Of a stretch of DNA of 20,921 nt, positions 1-9,722 are shown piece after piece (the first letter of the stretch is position 1; every line of letters starts with the position of its first letter). The notes under the pieces were generated by a model. That model was not told the DNA's origin. It did no database searches and was given only the letters and a program-made list of their open reading frames with translations. The stretch lies in assembly GCA_903909415.1 (NCBI GenBank), contig CAIVVS010000337.1, positions 1 to 20,921 of the forward strand, read 5' to 3'. This DNA comes from an uncultured Pseudomonadota bacterium (GTDB lineage Bacteria; Pseudomonadota; Gammaproteobacteria; Burkholderiales; SG8-39). The translations under genes were made by a program, and so were the position numbers.

Positions 1-2
1 AC

Positions 3-425
3 GAGTACTTCTTCCTCAAGCACCGAAACGAAGCACGCGGCATAGGCGGCATCTTCTTCGACGACCTGGCCGAGCCGGACTTCGACCGCAGCTTCGCGCT
101 GCTGCGGGACGTGGGCGACGCGTTCATCCCCGCCTACGAGCCCATCCTGCGCCGGCGCATGGGCGCGGCCTGGACGGAACGCGAACGCGACTTCCAGGCC
201 TACCGGCGCGGCCGCTACGTCGAGTTCAACCTGGTGTACGACCGGGGCACGCTGTTCGGCCTGCAATCCGGCGGGCGGGTGGAGTCCATCCTGATGTCCA
301 TGCCGCCACGCGTGGCCTGGCGCTACGACTGGCACGCGGAGCCGGGAAGTCCCGAGGAACGGCTGACGCGCGACTACCTGCCGCCGCGCGACTGGGCCGG
401 CGCCGGGCACGGCTCCCTTCCGTGA
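3..425 (+). CDS. hemF: Oxygen-dependent coproporphyrinogen-III oxidase, C-terminal part (5' end outside window)
   Basis: This enzyme catalyses the O2-dependent oxidative decarboxylation of coproporphyrinogen III to protoporphyrinogen IX in the cytoplasm. The frame is open from the left edge, and 140 residues are visible before the TGA. Family signatures are clear: [21 protein letters not shown] near the window start, then [36 protein letters not shown] and MSMPPRVAW, which match the end of E. coli HemF as I remember it. About half of the usual ~300 residues are missing because of the window boundary, not a break in the gene. It converges with hemY, whose stop lies about 40 bp downstream, so the two are separate transcription units. 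The HemF call is very secure; only the start is unseen. Confidence 0.97.
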   Translation, partial: EYFFLKHRNEARGIGGIFFDDLAEPDFDRSFALLRDVGDAFIPAYEPILRRRMGAAWTERERDFQAYRRGRYVEFNLVYDRGTLFGLQSGGRVESILMSMPPRVAWRYDWHAEPGSPEERLTRDYLPPRDWAGAGHGSLP

Positions 426-439
426 ACTGACCCGCGCAT

Positions 440-455
440 GCCGGCGAACACCGGC
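440..455. terminator. Small GC hairpin between convergent hemF and hemY
   Basis: GCCGG at 440-444 pairs with CCGGC at 451-455 around a 6-nt loop. It sits in the 41-bp gap between two convergent stop codons, where a bidirectional terminator would be expected. No T tract follows on either strand and the stem is only 5 bp, so this is a weak call. Confidence 0.25.
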
Positions 456-466
456 CTGTGCCAGGG

Positions 467-1645
467 CTAGTTCCGGGCCCCTGCCGCGACCGCGCGGCGC
501 ACCTGCAGGTTGGCCTCATCGATGCGACCGGTTCGGTCGGCCAGTTCGGCCAGCGCCATGCGCGTGGCCGAGGCCTCGTTGATCGACAAGCTCGCCTCGA
601 GGTAGCTCTGCGCCTTTCCCCAGAGCGAGGCCCTGAGGCACAACAGGCCCAGGCTCAACAGGAGTTCGGCGTCGCGCGGCTGCGCCGCAAGCCAGCGCTC
701 GGCGCGCTCCAGCCTGGACCTCGCGTCACCGCCTTCGATTCGGCCGTAGAGCATGGCCAGACCCGCGTCCCAGCCCCGGGCAAGCGACTCCTCGATGGCT
801 CGCTGCGCCTCGTCGGCCAGGCCGGCGGCCATGAGGGACCGGGCAGCAGCAGCGGCGACGCGCGGCTGGGTGCGTTCGCGCTCGGGCAGCCCGCGCCAGA
901 ACGCCAGCAGCTGCCCGCCATCGCCCGCTCGCGCAGCCAGCTGAGCGCTGCGCGCCGCGAGGACGGCGCCCTCCGCCGCCTCCGCCGGCATGGCATCGCG
1001 CTTCTCGAGCAGCCGTACCAGCCGCACCACCTCGTCCCAGTTGCCCAACGCCTGCTCGGCGCGCAACAGCAGGAGCAGGCTGGAGATGTGCCGCGCGCCG
1101 CCCTCGTGGAGCTCGCGCAGCACGGCGCGCGCCTGGTCGAAGCGCCGCTCGTCCAGGAGCACCTCCGCCTGCAGGGCCAGGCGGGCGTCACGCGCCTGGG
1201 CACCCATGTCCGCGAGCCGTTCCAGCCACGCGTCGCGCCGCGCGGCGTTGCGCGTGCGGTGCGCGGCGCGCGCCGCCAGCAAGGCCGCCGCCTGCGGCTC
1301 GAAGCCCGCGTCGTACGCCTCCCCCGCGAGCCGCTCGGCGTGGCCATAGCGCCCCTCGGCCAGCGCCGTCACGGCGCCGGCCAATGCCTTGCGGCCCTTC
1401 TGCTCCCGCTGGCGCTCGCGGAACGCGCGCACGTGCGACGGCAGGCCCAGCGTGTGCTGCACGGCCCGCACCAGCAGGTGCAGCACCAGGAACGTCCCGG
1501 CCAGCAGCACGACGACGAACGCGAGCGACATCTCCATGCGCCAGGGCGGCAGTACGACCAGCACGTATCCGTCATTGCCGCGCATCAGCACCGACAGGCC
1601 TGCGGCCAGCGCGAACGCGGCCAGCAGCCAGAGCAAACCCCTCAT
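467..1645 (-). CDS. hemY: HemY-type inner-membrane TPR protein of the heme operon
   Basis: The 392-residue protein has two N-terminal transmembrane segments (about residues 2-20 and 39-60), then a long alanine- and leucine-rich helical region with TPR-like repeats to the C-terminus. This is the layout of the proteobacterial HemY family (HemY_N plus TPR). HemY is thought to support late heme synthesis or protein assembly at the membrane. It is not the protoporphyrinogen oxidase also called HemY in Gram-positives. It is the last gene of the hemC-hemD-hemX-hemY series, and its ATG overlaps the hemX TGA as ATGA (1642-1645), which points to translational coupling. Length and position match the family. 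The biochemical role remains poorly defined even in well-studied species. Confidence 0.92.
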   Translation of the reverse strand: MRGLLWLLAAFALAAGLSVLMRGNDGYVLVVLPPWRMEMSLAFVVVLLAGTFLVLHLLVRAVQHTLGLPSHVRAFRERQREQKGRKALAGAVTALAEGRYGHAERLAGEAYDAGFEPQAAALLAARAAHRTRNAARRDAWLERLADMGAQARDARLALQAEVLLDERRFDQARAVLRELHEGGARHISSLLLLLRAEQALGNWDEVVRLVRLLEKRDAMPAEAAEGAVLAARSAQLAARAGDGGQLLAFWRGLPERERTQPRVAAAAARSLMAAGLADEAQRAIEESLARGWDAGLAMLYGRIEGGDARSRLERAERWLAAQPRDAELLLSLGLLCLRASLWGKAQSYLEASLSINEASATRMALAELADRTGRIDEANLQVRRAVAAGARN

Positions 1646-2733
1646 CGCGCGGTCCGCTCGCGCGCGAAGCGCTGGTTGCGCACCGCCGCCAGGCTCTCGG
1701 CGATGGTGGGCATGTCACCGGCCGCGGCGCCCGAGGAGAGCGCCTTGAGGCTGGCGCTCAGCGCGACGTTGGCGCGCGCGCGCGGATCGAAGTACCTGGC
1801 CATCCAGGCCTGCGCGGTGCGCAGGTCCTCACGGTAGGTCGACTGGTCTCGCGACAGCAGCGCAAGCCTCGCGTTGAGCAGGCGCAGCTTGAGGTTCTCA
1901 CGCAGGAAAAAGGCGTGCGTCGGGGACAGCAGCGGCGGCTCTGCGTTCTCCAGGCTCTGGATGCGCACCATCTGCCGGAACTCGCCGAGTACTTCCTGGC
2001 CCAGGCGCTGCCAGAATCCCTCGGCCGCCACCGGGCGCGACTCGCCCGAGACGCGCGCGTCGTAGGCCAGCGGCAGCGCGTCGACGGAGGCGATCGCCTG
2101 GTCCAGCTTCAGGGCGATGCCGGCCACGTCCACGCTGGGCGCATTCTTCAGGCGCTCGATGTCGCGCGACAACATCTTGCGCAAGGGCAGGAACTGCGGC
2201 CGGTCGCCCCGGGTGAGGCGCGAATCGGCGGTCTGCAGCGCGGCCAGCGCGGCGGACACGTTGCCCGCCAGCTGCAACTGCTGCGAGGCGATGGTCAGTA
2301 TCTGCTCGATCTCGGCCAGTACCCACTCGTCGCGGTTGCGCGACAGCTCCTGGTACATCGCCTCCAGGGCGACCTGCTGGCTCTGCGACTCGGCGAGCTT
2401 GCCCTCGATCTGCGCGAGCTTGGCCTGCAACTCACGCGACGTGTCCTGGGCCTGGCGCGCCACCAGCTTGGCGTCGCGGCTGTCACTGTCGCTGTCGCGC
2501 AGGCGCTTGGCGAGCTCGTCGCGCAGCGACCGCGTCTCCACGCCGCTGTCGTACCAGTGCAACGCAAACAGCAGCGCCAGCACCGCGACCACCACCGCCA
2601 TCGGGGAGCCCAGCGCCCCGCGCCATCCCGCCATCGCCTGCGGACGCGCGCCCGGCGCCGGGCCCACGGACGGCTGCGGTGCGGGCGCAGGTGGCGGAAG
2701 GGAATCGTTCAGTGGAGGAGGCGCATCGGACAT
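1642..2733 (-). CDS. hemX: HemX family membrane protein
   Basis: The 363-residue protein has a Pro/Ala-rich cytoplasmic N-terminus (about 1-40), one transmembrane helix (about 42-60, containing MAVVVAVLALLFALHW) and a charged coiled coil (about 65-125). A helical periplasmic domain follows, with the conserved-looking stretch EIEQILTIASQQLQLAG. This is the HemX layout (PF04375). The family is often annotated as uroporphyrinogen-III C-methyltransferase, but this protein shows no SAM-binding methyltransferase motifs, so that name should be avoided. The ATG lies 3 nt after the hemD stop and the TGA overlaps the hemY ATG, so it sits inside a tightly packed operon. A scaffolding role in tetrapyrrole synthesis is inferred from context. 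Confidence 0.92.
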   Translation of the reverse strand: MSDAPPPLNDSLPPPAPAPQPSVGPAPGARPQAMAGWRGALGSPMAVVVAVLALLFALHWYDSGVETRSLRDELAKRLRDSDSDSRDAKLVARQAQDTSRELQAKLAQIEGKLAESQSQQVALEAMYQELSRNRDEWVLAEIEQILTIASQQLQLAGNVSAALAALQTADSRLTRGDRPQFLPLRKMLSRDIERLKNAPSVDVAGIALKLDQAIASVDALPLAYDARVSGESRPVAAEGFWQRLGQEVLGEFRQMVRIQSLENAEPPLLSPTHAFFLRENLKLRLLNARLALLSRDQSTYREDLRTAQAWMARYFDPRARANVALSASLKALSSGAAAGDMPTIAESLAAVRNQRFARERTAR

Positions 2734-2736
2734 GCT

Positions 2737-3501
2737 TCAGACTTTAGCAAAAAAGGACTGCACGCCCGACACGAGGCGCGCATCGCCGGGGCCCGCGACC
2801 TCGGCAACCGACCATCCCATGCCCTTCGCCGCATCGGCCACGCGCTGGTGCGGCGTGAACACCACCAGCCGGTCCAGCAGCGGCAGGGCGTCCGGCCCCA
2901 GGGCATCGCGCAACGCCTGCAGCGTCCGCGACGAGCCAGCAAGGACACCGTGCAGCCGCCCCGCCCGCAGCAGGCCCAGCACCGGCGCCGGGTCGGGCCT
3001 GGTCGGGCTGCTCGAGTAGCAGACGGCCTCATGCACTTCGCGGCCCGCCTCGCGCAGGCCGGTGGCGAGCCGCCCGCTGCCTTGGGCGCCGCGGAACACC
3101 ATCACGTGCGGCGCCGCCAGGGCGGCGAGGTCCGGCGATTCGAGCAGCGCCTGCGCGTCCCCGCGGTCCGGCGGTGCGATCACCCGCGCCACGCCGTGCT
3201 CGCGCAATGCCGCGGCCGTCCCCTCGCCCACCGCGGCAAAGGCGATGCCCTCGGGCCAGCCCGCGACGGCCTCGAATGCCGCATCGACGGCCGAAGGACT
3301 GACAAAGGCCGCGAGCGTGCATGCGGGCAACCGCGACAGCACGGCATCCAAGGCGACCGGATCGGGCACCGGCCCGATCTCCAGCACCGGATACACCACC
3401 GAGTCGAAGCCGGCCGCGTCCAGCACCGGGGCAATCCGCCGCGCCAGCGCCGCCGGGCGCGCCAACAGGAGCGCGGGGCGGCTTGGCGCGTTGCCGCTCA
3501 T
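2737..3501 (-). CDS. hemD: Uroporphyrinogen-III synthase
   Basis: HemD cyclises the linear tetrapyrrole hydroxymethylbilane with inversion of ring D to give uroporphyrinogen III. The 254-residue product has the two-lobed HemD layout: an N-terminal [17 protein letters not shown] segment, then [49 protein letters not shown], and a C-terminal lobe with [16 protein letters not shown]. The family has low sequence conservation, so gene order carries much of the evidence. The frame is open far upstream inside hemC, but the ATG at 3501 is chosen because it overlaps the hemC TGA as ATGA and gives the normal family length. Confidence 0.95.
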   Translation of the reverse strand: MSGNAPSRPALLLARPAALARRIAPVLDAAGFDSVVYPVLEIGPVPDPVALDAVLSRLPACTLAAFVSPSAVDAAFEAVAGWPEGIAFAAVGEGTAAALREHGVARVIAPPDRGDAQALLESPDLAALAAPHVMVFRGAQGSGRLATGLREAGREVHEAVCYSSSPTRPDPAPVLGLLRAGRLHGVLAGSSRTLQALRDALGPDALPLLDRLVVFTPHQRVADAAKGMGWSVAEVAGPGDARLVSGVQSFFAKV

Positions 3502-4442
3502 GGTCCGGCGGCGGGCGCCAGCTGCTCGAGTATGTCGCCTGCGCCGTGGGTGCGCAGTTCGGCCGCGGCCGCCGCGCCGAGGCGCTCGGCATCCGCGGCC
3601 GGGCCGCGCAGCACCGCACGCAGCATCCGTTCGCCGCTGGGCATGCCGATGCAGGCATGCAGCTCGATGCCGTCGCCGTGCGCGACCGCATGCGCGCCCA
3701 GCGGCACCTGGCAGCTGCCGCCAAGCGCGCGCGACACCGCACGCTCGGCGACCACGCACGCGGCGGTCGGCGCGTGCACGAGCGGGGCCAGCGCAGCGAC
3801 CAGGTCGTCGCGGCCCTCGCGTATCTCGATCGCGAGGGCGCCCTGCCCGGGGGAGGGAATGTGTTCGTCGCACTCGATCAGGCGGCGCGCGCGCGCGCCG
3901 AGGCCGAGGCGGATCAGGCCGGCCGCGGCGAGCACGATGGCGGCATAGTCGCCGCGGTCGAGCTTCGCCAGGCGCGTGTCCACGTTGCCGCGCAGCGGCT
4001 GCACCACGAGGTCCGGGCGGCGCGAGCGCAGCTGCGCCTCGCGACGCAGGCTGGAGGTGCCCACGACCGAGCCCTGCGGCAGCGCCGCGATCGAGTCGTA
4101 ATGGTTGCTCACCAGGCAGTCGCGGGGATCCTCGCGCTCCATGATGGCGGCCAGCTGGAAGCCCGGTGGAAGCTGCATTGGCACATCCTTGGCGGAATGC
4201 ACCGCGATGTCGGCGCGGCCTTCCGCCAGCGCCTGTTCCAGTTCCTTCACGAACAGGCCCTTGCCGCCGATCTTGGAGAGCGACCGGTCCAGCACCTGGT
4301 CGCCCACCGTGGTCATCGGCAGGATCTCCACCTCGCACCCCGGATGCAGCCGCATGAGGGCATCGCGCACGAAGCGGGACTGCCACATGGCCAACCGGCT
4401 CTCCCGGGAGGCGATCACGATGCGTCGGGGTGCGGAAGCCAC
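3498..4442 (-). CDS. hemC: Porphobilinogen deaminase (hydroxymethylbilane synthase)
   Basis: HemC polymerises four porphobilinogens to hydroxymethylbilane using a covalently bound dipyrromethane cofactor. The 314-residue product carries [39 protein letters not shown] (catalytic Asp86), [21 protein letters not shown] and [14 protein letters not shown]. The cofactor-attachment Cys244 is in [10 protein letters not shown]. The proposed start is the GTG at 4442: it places the first beta strand about eight residues in, as in E. coli HemC, and gives 314 residues against 313. An in-frame start at 4556 would add 38 residues of low-complexity sequence and nearly reach algR. hemC lies 80 bp after the algR stop, so it could be read from its own promoter or by readthrough. 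Confidence 0.97.
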   Translation of the reverse strand: MASAPRRIVIASRESRLAMWQSRFVRDALMRLHPGCEVEILPMTTVGDQVLDRSLSKIGGKGLFVKELEQALAEGRADIAVHSAKDVPMQLPPGFQLAAIMEREDPRDCLVSNHYDSIAALPQGSVVGTSSLRREAQLRSRRPDLVVQPLRGNVDTRLAKLDRGDYAAIVLAAAGLIRLGLGARARRLIECDEHIPSPGQGALAIEIREGRDDLVAALAPLVHAPTAACVVAERAVSRALGGSCQVPLGAHAVAHGDGIELHACIGMPSGERMLRAVLRGPAADAERLGAAAAAELRTHGAGDILEQLAPAAGP

Positions 4443-4522
4443 GTTACCTGGACCTGGAAGGATGGTTTTTCTCGCAGAAGATGGTAGCACGCGCGCGTTC
4501 GCGCACCGGAGCCTCCCGGCCG

Positions 4523-5353
4523 TCAGCCTTTCACCAGAGCCTTGATCGCGGGCCACTGGCGCCTGCTCACCGGCAGGGGCTCGTCGACGCCGGCGATGCG
4601 CACCGCCCAGCGCGCATCGCCGTCCTCGGCGCCCAGTCCTGCCACGCGCTCGACCCCGCGCACGTGCTCCAGCGCCACCAGGCAGCTCCGGTGGATGCGC
4701 ACGAAGCGCGCCCCGAACTCCTGCTCAAGGCTGGTGAGCGACTCCTCCAGCACCAGCTCGCCTGCGGCGGTGCGCAGCGTCACGTACTTCAGTTCGGAAC
4801 GGAGGAACAGGATGTCCGCCACCGGTACCAGCGTCACCTTGCCGCGCTCGGACACCGACAGGAACTGGCGCGGACTACGGTCGGCGCGTCTCAATGCCTG
4901 GGGCAGCGACGGCGCGTGCGGCTCGGCAGCCGCCCGCGCGTCGCCGTCCCGTGCCTGCGCGGCAAGCCGGCCGGCCACCGCCTTGCGCAGCGCCTGTGCG
5001 AGGCGCGCCGCGCGCACCGGCTTGAGCAGGTAGTCCAGCGCGTTCAGCTCGAAGGCGGCGATCGCATAGTCGTCGTGCGCGGTGACGAACACCACGGAGG
5101 GCGGCGCGGCCAGGCCCTGGGCGTGGCGCGCGAACTCCACCCCGCCCATGGCGGGCATTCGTATGTCGACCAGCGCGACGTCGGCTGGCGTGTCGGCCAG
5201 CCGCTCCAGCGCCTCGCGGCCGTTGGCGGCCTCGCCGACCACCGCGTTCGGAACCTCGCCGGCCAGGTCTCCCAGCAGCTCGCGCATGCGCTCGCGCGCC
5301 GGTGCCTCGTCATCGATGAGGTACACGCGCAGGGGCCCGGAGCGCTGGGTCAT
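4523..5353 (-). CDS. algR: LytTR-family response regulator, AlgR type
   Basis: This is a two-component response regulator and probable DNA-binding transcription factor. Residues about 8-125 form a receiver domain: acidic pair Asp14/Asp15 in [13 protein letters not shown], phosphoacceptor Asp63 in [12 protein letters not shown], switch Thr91 in [10 protein letters not shown], and Lys111 in YLLKPV. An Ala-rich linker (about 126-158) leads to a LytTR domain (about 160-275) with [18 protein letters not shown] and [12 protein letters not shown]. The ATG at 5353 overlaps the algZ TGA as ATGA. The order algZ-algR-hemC matches the algZ/algR/hemC locus of Pseudomonas and many betaproteobacteria. What it regulates here cannot be read from the sequence; AlgR controls alginate and type IV pili in Pseudomonas aeruginosa. 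Confidence 0.93.
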   Translation of the reverse strand: MTQRSGPLRVYLIDDEAPARERMRELLGDLAGEVPNAVVGEAANGREALERLADTPADVALVDIRMPAMGGVEFARHAQGLAAPPSVVFVTAHDDYAIAAFELNALDYLLKPVRAARLAQALRKAVAGRLAAQARDGDARAAAEPHAPSLPQALRRADRSPRQFLSVSERGKVTLVPVADILFLRSELKYVTLRTAAGELVLEESLTSLEQEFGARFVRIHRSCLVALEHVRGVERVAGLGAEDGDARWAVRIAGVDEPLPVSRRQWPAIKALVKG

Positions 5354-6363
5354 GGTGCCGTCCTCACCGGCATCTCGATGCGAATCACGTAGCGGCCGCC
5401 GTCGGGTCCGCTGGCGAGCGATGCCTCGACGTCGAAGTGCAGCTGCAGGCGCTCGCGGATGTTCTCCAGCGCCATGCGGTTGCCCTGTCGGTGCTGGTGG
5501 TCCGGATGGTAGGGATTGGTCAGCTCGATGGACAGGCGCTCGCCGCTGCGGCGCGCGGTGATCTCCATGCTGCCGGGCCCCTCCCCCGGCTCGATGCCGT
5601 GGTAGATCGCGTTCTCCACCAGGGGCTGCACCAGCATCGGCGGGACAAGCGCGGCACCGGTGCCATCGCCGATGTCCCACTTCACCTGCAGTCGCTCGCC
5701 CAGGCGCAGCTGTTCCAGGTTGAGGTACTGCCGGCACAGGGCGAGCTCGTCGTCCAGCGGCCTCAGGTCGCGGTTGTCGGACATCGCGCTGCGGAACAGC
5801 TCAGCAAGGTCCTCCAGCGCCGTTTCCGCCCTGCGTGGCTCCCGGCGGACCAGCGACAGCACGGCATTGATGCAGTTGAAGAGGAAATGCGGCCTTATTC
5901 GCGCCTGCAGCGCCTGCAGCCGCGCCTCGGCCAGCGCGGGCGAGAACGCCCTGCTGCGCAGGCTGAAGTACACCCTCATCACCGCGACGAAACAGGCCGC
6001 GCATACCAGCGTGAACCAGGTCCCGCGCGGCGCCCCCCCGTCCATGAAACTGGGCTGCGCCAGGTCCAGCAGGCCGCTCACCGCCAGCACCAGCGCATGG
6101 ACCGCCGCCATTGCGGTCGCGGCGGGGAGCCTGGCGAGCACCGGGGCCAGGGCATACAGCGCCAGCAGCGACGCAAGCAGCGCCGGCTCCAGCGACATGG
6201 CGATCTCCGCGAAGCGCGGAACCACGGCGGACACCGAGTCCGCGCGCGCCATCGCGACCAGCAGGCCGGCGGCATTGGCCGCGAGCAGCGAGCGCGTGAT
6301 CACGCCAAGGCTGCGAAGGTCCGGCAGGGGATCGCTGATGGCGTTTTGGCCTATACTTTGCAT
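5350..6363 (-). CDS. algZ: Membrane sensor histidine kinase, LytS/AlgZ (FimS) type
   Basis: This is the partner kinase of the downstream AlgR-type regulator. Four hydrophobic segments (about 24-39, 56-78, 82-100 and 114-134) form a membrane sensor without an obvious periplasmic domain. A His_kinase domain follows (PF06580 type) with [20 protein letters not shown], His159 being the likely phosphoacceptor. A short HATPase domain comes next, with its N box in [18 protein letters not shown] (Asn251) and a degenerate G box in [13 protein letters not shown]. The ATG at 6363 gives 337 residues and starts just before the [11 protein letters not shown] segment. No good Shine-Dalgarno sequence precedes it, so the exact start is less certain than the identity. 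The overlap with algR implies coupled synthesis. Confidence 0.92.
   Translation of the reverse strand: MQSIGQNAISDPLPDLRSLGVITRSLLAANAAGLLVAMARADSVSAVVPRFAEIAMSLEPALLASLLALYALAPVLARLPAATAMAAVHALVLAVSGLLDLAQPSFMDGGAPRGTWFTLVCAACFVAVMRVYFSLRSRAFSPALAEARLQALQARIRPHFLFNCINAVLSLVRREPRRAETALEDLAELFRSAMSDNRDLRPLDDELALCRQYLNLEQLRLGERLQVKWDIGDGTGAALVPPMLVQPLVENAIYHGIEPGEGPGSMEITARRSGERLSIELTNPYHPDHQHRQGNRMALENIRERLQLHFDVEASLASGPDGGRYVIRIEMPVRTAP
6352..6357 (+). promoter_or_regulatory. Candidate -10 element (TATACT) upstream of argH
   Basis: TATACT differs from the sigma70 -10 consensus at one base and stands out in a GC-rich region, about 140 bp before the argH ATG. It overlaps the first codons of algZ on the other strand. 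No convincing -35 hexamer lies 16-18 bp upstream, so this is a low-confidence call. Confidence 0.3.
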
Positions 6364-6388
6364 TCGTTCGTCAGGCAGTAATGCGCCC

Positions 6389-6412
6389 TCCGGGGCACGC
6401 GCCTGCCCCGGA
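6389..6412. promoter_or_regulatory. Perfect 8-bp inverted repeat in the algZ/argH divergent region
   Basis: TCCGGGGC at 6389-6396 is matched by GCCCCGGA at 6405-6412 around an 8-nt spacer. It lies in the 134-bp gap between the divergent starts of algZ and argH, about 26 bp upstream of the algZ ATG. It could be a regulator operator or a stable hairpin in the algZ leader (minus strand) or the argH leader (plus strand). The symmetry is directly visible; its function is inferred. Confidence 0.4.
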
Positions 6413-6497
6413 AGCGAAGCGCCTGGCACTCCGCCGCGCGTGCACGCTGCGCCGCCATCTTGCGCCGATCCCAGTATGCGCGGATTCTAAGTCAACC

Positions 6498-7922
6498 ATG
6501 ACCACCAAGCCCAGTAAACGTCCCTCCGCGGGTGCCTGGTCCGGCCGCTTCAGCGAGTCGCTGGACGAGCGCGTACTGCGCTACACCGCTTCCATCGGCT
6601 TCGACAACCGCCTGGCGCTGCACGACATCCGCGGTTCGATCGCGCATGCGCGCATGCTGCGCTCGGCCGGCATCCTGCCCGCGAAGGACCTCGCCGCCAT
6701 CGAGAAGGGCCTGGCGAACATCGCCGCCCGGATCAAGGCGGGCCGCTTCGAATGGGACCTGGCGGCCGAGGACGTGCACCTGAACATCGAGCGCGAGCTC
6801 ACCCGCCTGGTGGGCGACGCGGGCAAGCGCCTCCATACCGCGCGGTCGCGCAACGACCAGGTCGCCACCGACGTGCGCCTGTGGCTGCGCGACGAGATCG
6901 ACGCCATTGCCGCGCTGATCACCGCCCTGCAGCGCGCCTTCGCTCAGGCGGCGGCGAAGCACGCGGACGTGATCATGCCGGGCTTCACCCACCTGCAGGT
7001 CGCCCAGCCGGTGACGCTGGGCCACCACCTGCTGGCCTATTTCGAGATGCTCTCCCGCGACGCCTCGCGCCTTGAGGACTGCCGCAGGCGCATGAACCGG
7101 CTGCCGCTGGGCGCGGCAGCCCTGGCCGGCACCTCGTTCCCGATCCGCCGCGAGCAGGTGGCGAAAGAACTCGGCTTCGACGGCGTCTGCGCCAACTCGC
7201 TGGACGCGGTGTCCGACCGGGACTTCGCCATCGAGTTCTGCAGCTTCGCCTCGGTGCTGATGGTGCACCTGTCGCGCTTCTGCGAGGAACTGATCCTCTG
7301 GATGAACCCGCGCTTCGGCTTCATCATGCTGCCCGACCGCTTCTGCACCGGCTCGTCCATCATGCCGCAGAAGAAGAACCCCGACGTGCCGGAACTGGCG
7401 CGCGGCAAGACCGGCCGCGTGATCGGCAACCTGACGTCCCTGCTGGTGCTGATGAAGTCGCAGCCGCTGGCCTACAACAAGGACAACCAGGAGGACAAGG
7501 AACCGCTGTTCGACACCGTGGATACGGTCAAGGACACGCTGGCCATCTTCGAGGGCCTGGTCGCCGGGCTGCAGCCGCGCCCGGACGCGATGCGCCGCGC
7601 GGCGCTGGAGGGTTACGCGACGGCGACCGACCTGGCCGATTACCTGGTGCGCAAGGGCGTGGCGTTCCGCGACGCGCACGAGGCGGTCGCGCGCGCCGTG
7701 CGCCACGCCGAGCAGGACGGCCGCGAGCTCGCGCAGCTGTCGCTGGCCGAACTGCGCGGGTTCTCCCCCGCCGTCGGCCGTGACGTGTACGGCTTCCTCA
7801 CGCTGGAAGGATCGGTCTCGGCGCGCAGGCACACCGGCGGCACCGCGCCTGTCGCGGTACGGGCCGCGGCGAAGCGCGCGCTCGCCGCCGTCAAGCCCAA
7901 GCGCGCACGTCGCGCGCCCTGA
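6498..7922 (+). CDS. argH: Argininosuccinate lyase
   Basis: ArgH cleaves argininosuccinate to arginine and fumarate, the last step of arginine synthesis, as a cytoplasmic homotetramer. The 474-residue product shows the fumarase/aspartase-superfamily regions: [39 protein letters not shown], the catalytic-base region [13 protein letters not shown] (His165), and the signature [20 protein letters not shown] (about 284-303) with the catalytic serine loop. It runs slightly longer than the E. coli enzyme (457), mainly through a basic C-terminal tail ending KPKRARRAP. The ATG at 6498 is chosen because the conserved sequence begins about 12 residues later; the ribosome-binding site is weak. It diverges from algZ, as in Pseudomonas, and precedes the kinase gene by 25 bp. 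Confidence 0.98.
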   Translation: MTTKPSKRPSAGAWSGRFSESLDERVLRYTASIGFDNRLALHDIRGSIAHARMLRSAGILPAKDLAAIEKGLANIAARIKAGRFEWDLAAEDVHLNIERELTRLVGDAGKRLHTARSRNDQVATDVRLWLRDEIDAIAALITALQRAFAQAAAKHADVIMPGFTHLQVAQPVTLGHHLLAYFEMLSRDASRLEDCRRRMNRLPLGAAALAGTSFPIRREQVAKELGFDGVCANSLDAVSDRDFAIEFCSFASVLMVHLSRFCEELILWMNPRFGFIMLPDRFCTGSSIMPQKKNPDVPELARGKTGRVIGNLTSLLVLMKSQPLAYNKDNQEDKEPLFDTVDTVKDTLAIFEGLVAGLQPRPDAMRRAALEGYATATDLADYLVRKGVAFRDAHEAVARAVRHAEQDGRELAQLSLAELRGFSPAVGRDVYGFLTLEGSVSARRHTGGTAPVAVRAAAKRALAAVKPKRARRAP

Positions 7923-7947
7923 CCGGACCGGAGCGGATACCGCCACC

Positions 7948-9222
<1,275 letters not shown>

Positions 9223-9224
9223 GT

Positions 9225-9246
9225 CCCCGGGCGCCCGGGGGCGCCC
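9225..9246. terminator. GC-rich hairpin between convergent kinase and grxD genes
   Basis: The kinase stop codon is followed at once by a 16-bp perfect palindrome (9225-9240). An overlapping alternative stem pairs GGGCGCC (9229-9235) with GGCGCCC (9240-9246) around a 4-nt loop. It lies in the 49-bp gap between convergent genes, where a shared terminator is expected. There is no T tract, so classical intrinsic termination is unproven. Confidence 0.45.
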
Positions 9247-9271
9247 TGCGCGGGACCGGCTGGACCGGCGC

Positions 9272-9586
9272 TCAGGCCCCGCCGTCCAGCACCTTCTGGA
9301 GCTCGCCCGACTCGAACATCTCGCGCATGATGTCCGAGCCGCCGACGAATTCGCCGTTGACGTAGAGCTGGGGGATGGTCGGCCAGTTGGCGAATTCCTT
9401 GATGCCCTGGCGCACGTCCGGGTCCTCGAGCACGTTCACCGTGTGCAACTGCTTCACGCCGCAGGCCTTGAGGATCTGCACCGCGTTCATGGAAAAGCCG
9501 CACTGGGGAAACTGCGGCGTGCCCTTCATGAACAGCACGACGGGGTTGCTGGTGACGGTCTGCTTGATGCGTTCCTGCGTATCCAT
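9272..9586 (-). CDS. grxD: Monothiol glutaredoxin, Grx4/GrxD type
   Basis: This is a CGFS-type monothiol glutaredoxin that binds a [2Fe-2S] cluster with glutathione and passes it to client proteins. The 104-residue product shows [17 protein letters not shown] (active Cys29), the glutathione-contacting [19 protein letters not shown], and a C-terminal helix with [14 protein letters not shown]. The ATG at 9586 is preceded by a strong AAGGAG on the minus strand (9592-9597), which fixes the start. It is the last gene of the hemA-prfA-prmC-grxD direction but has its own promoter in the 136-bp gap after prmC. Identity is secure. Confidence 0.97.
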   Translation of the reverse strand: MDTQERIKQTVTSNPVVLFMKGTPQFPQCGFSMNAVQILKACGVKQLHTVNVLEDPDVRQGIKEFANWPTIPQLYVNGEFVGGSDIMREMFESGELQKVLDGGA

Positions 9587-9632
9587 ATGCGCTCCTTGGT
9601 GCTCACGGCAGGGAAACCGGCTTCGCCGCCGA

Positions 9633-9655
9633 TTCCCGATGATTACAGTCGGGAA
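9633..9655. promoter_or_regulatory. 7-bp inverted repeat at the predicted grxD transcription start (possible operator)
   Basis: TTCCCGA (9633-9639) and TCGGGAA (9649-9655) are perfect inverted arms around a 9-nt spacer. The outer arm touches the -10 hexamer and the centre falls near the predicted start site, a position where a bound repressor would block transcription. On the plus strand it is followed by TTTTA and resembles a terminator, but no plus-strand gene ends nearby. Confidence 0.4.
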
Positions 9656-9683
9656 TTTTACTGACTGTCCGTTGTCCGGTCAA
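9655..9683 (-). promoter_or_regulatory. Sigma70-type promoter for grxD
   Basis: Read on the minus strand, TTGACC (9683-9678) is separated by exactly 17 bp from TAAAAT (9660-9655). Each hexamer differs from consensus at one base. Transcription would start near 9648, leaving a leader of about 60 nt with the AAGGAG site near its end. This is the best promoter in the window. Confidence 0.72.
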
Positions 9684-9722
9684 TCCGGGATGGCGGATGC
9701 GCGGCGACAATGCGCCCCGGAC

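Noticed and set aside
1642..2733. HemX as a functional uroporphyrinogen-III C-methyltransferase
   Set aside because: No SAM-binding or CobA-type motifs are present; the name is a carry-over from database annotation.
458..3948. Very long plus-strand open frames opposite hemY, hemX and hemD (for example 458-1837 and 1384-3948)
   Set aside because: They are antisense shadows of high-GC genes: Arg/Ala/Gln/His-rich, no recognisable domains, and covered by well-supported minus-strand genes.
2737..4386. A single 549-residue minus-strand protein spanning hemD and part of hemC
   Set aside because: The N-terminal ~295 residues are an out-of-frame reading of hemC; the ATG at 3501 gives a normal HemD and the expected ATGA junction.
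9633..9660. Plus-strand intrinsic terminator (hairpin followed by TTTTA)
   Set aside because: The nearest plus-strand gene ends over 400 bp upstream and its own hairpin follows it; the position over the grxD promoter fits an operator or leader better.
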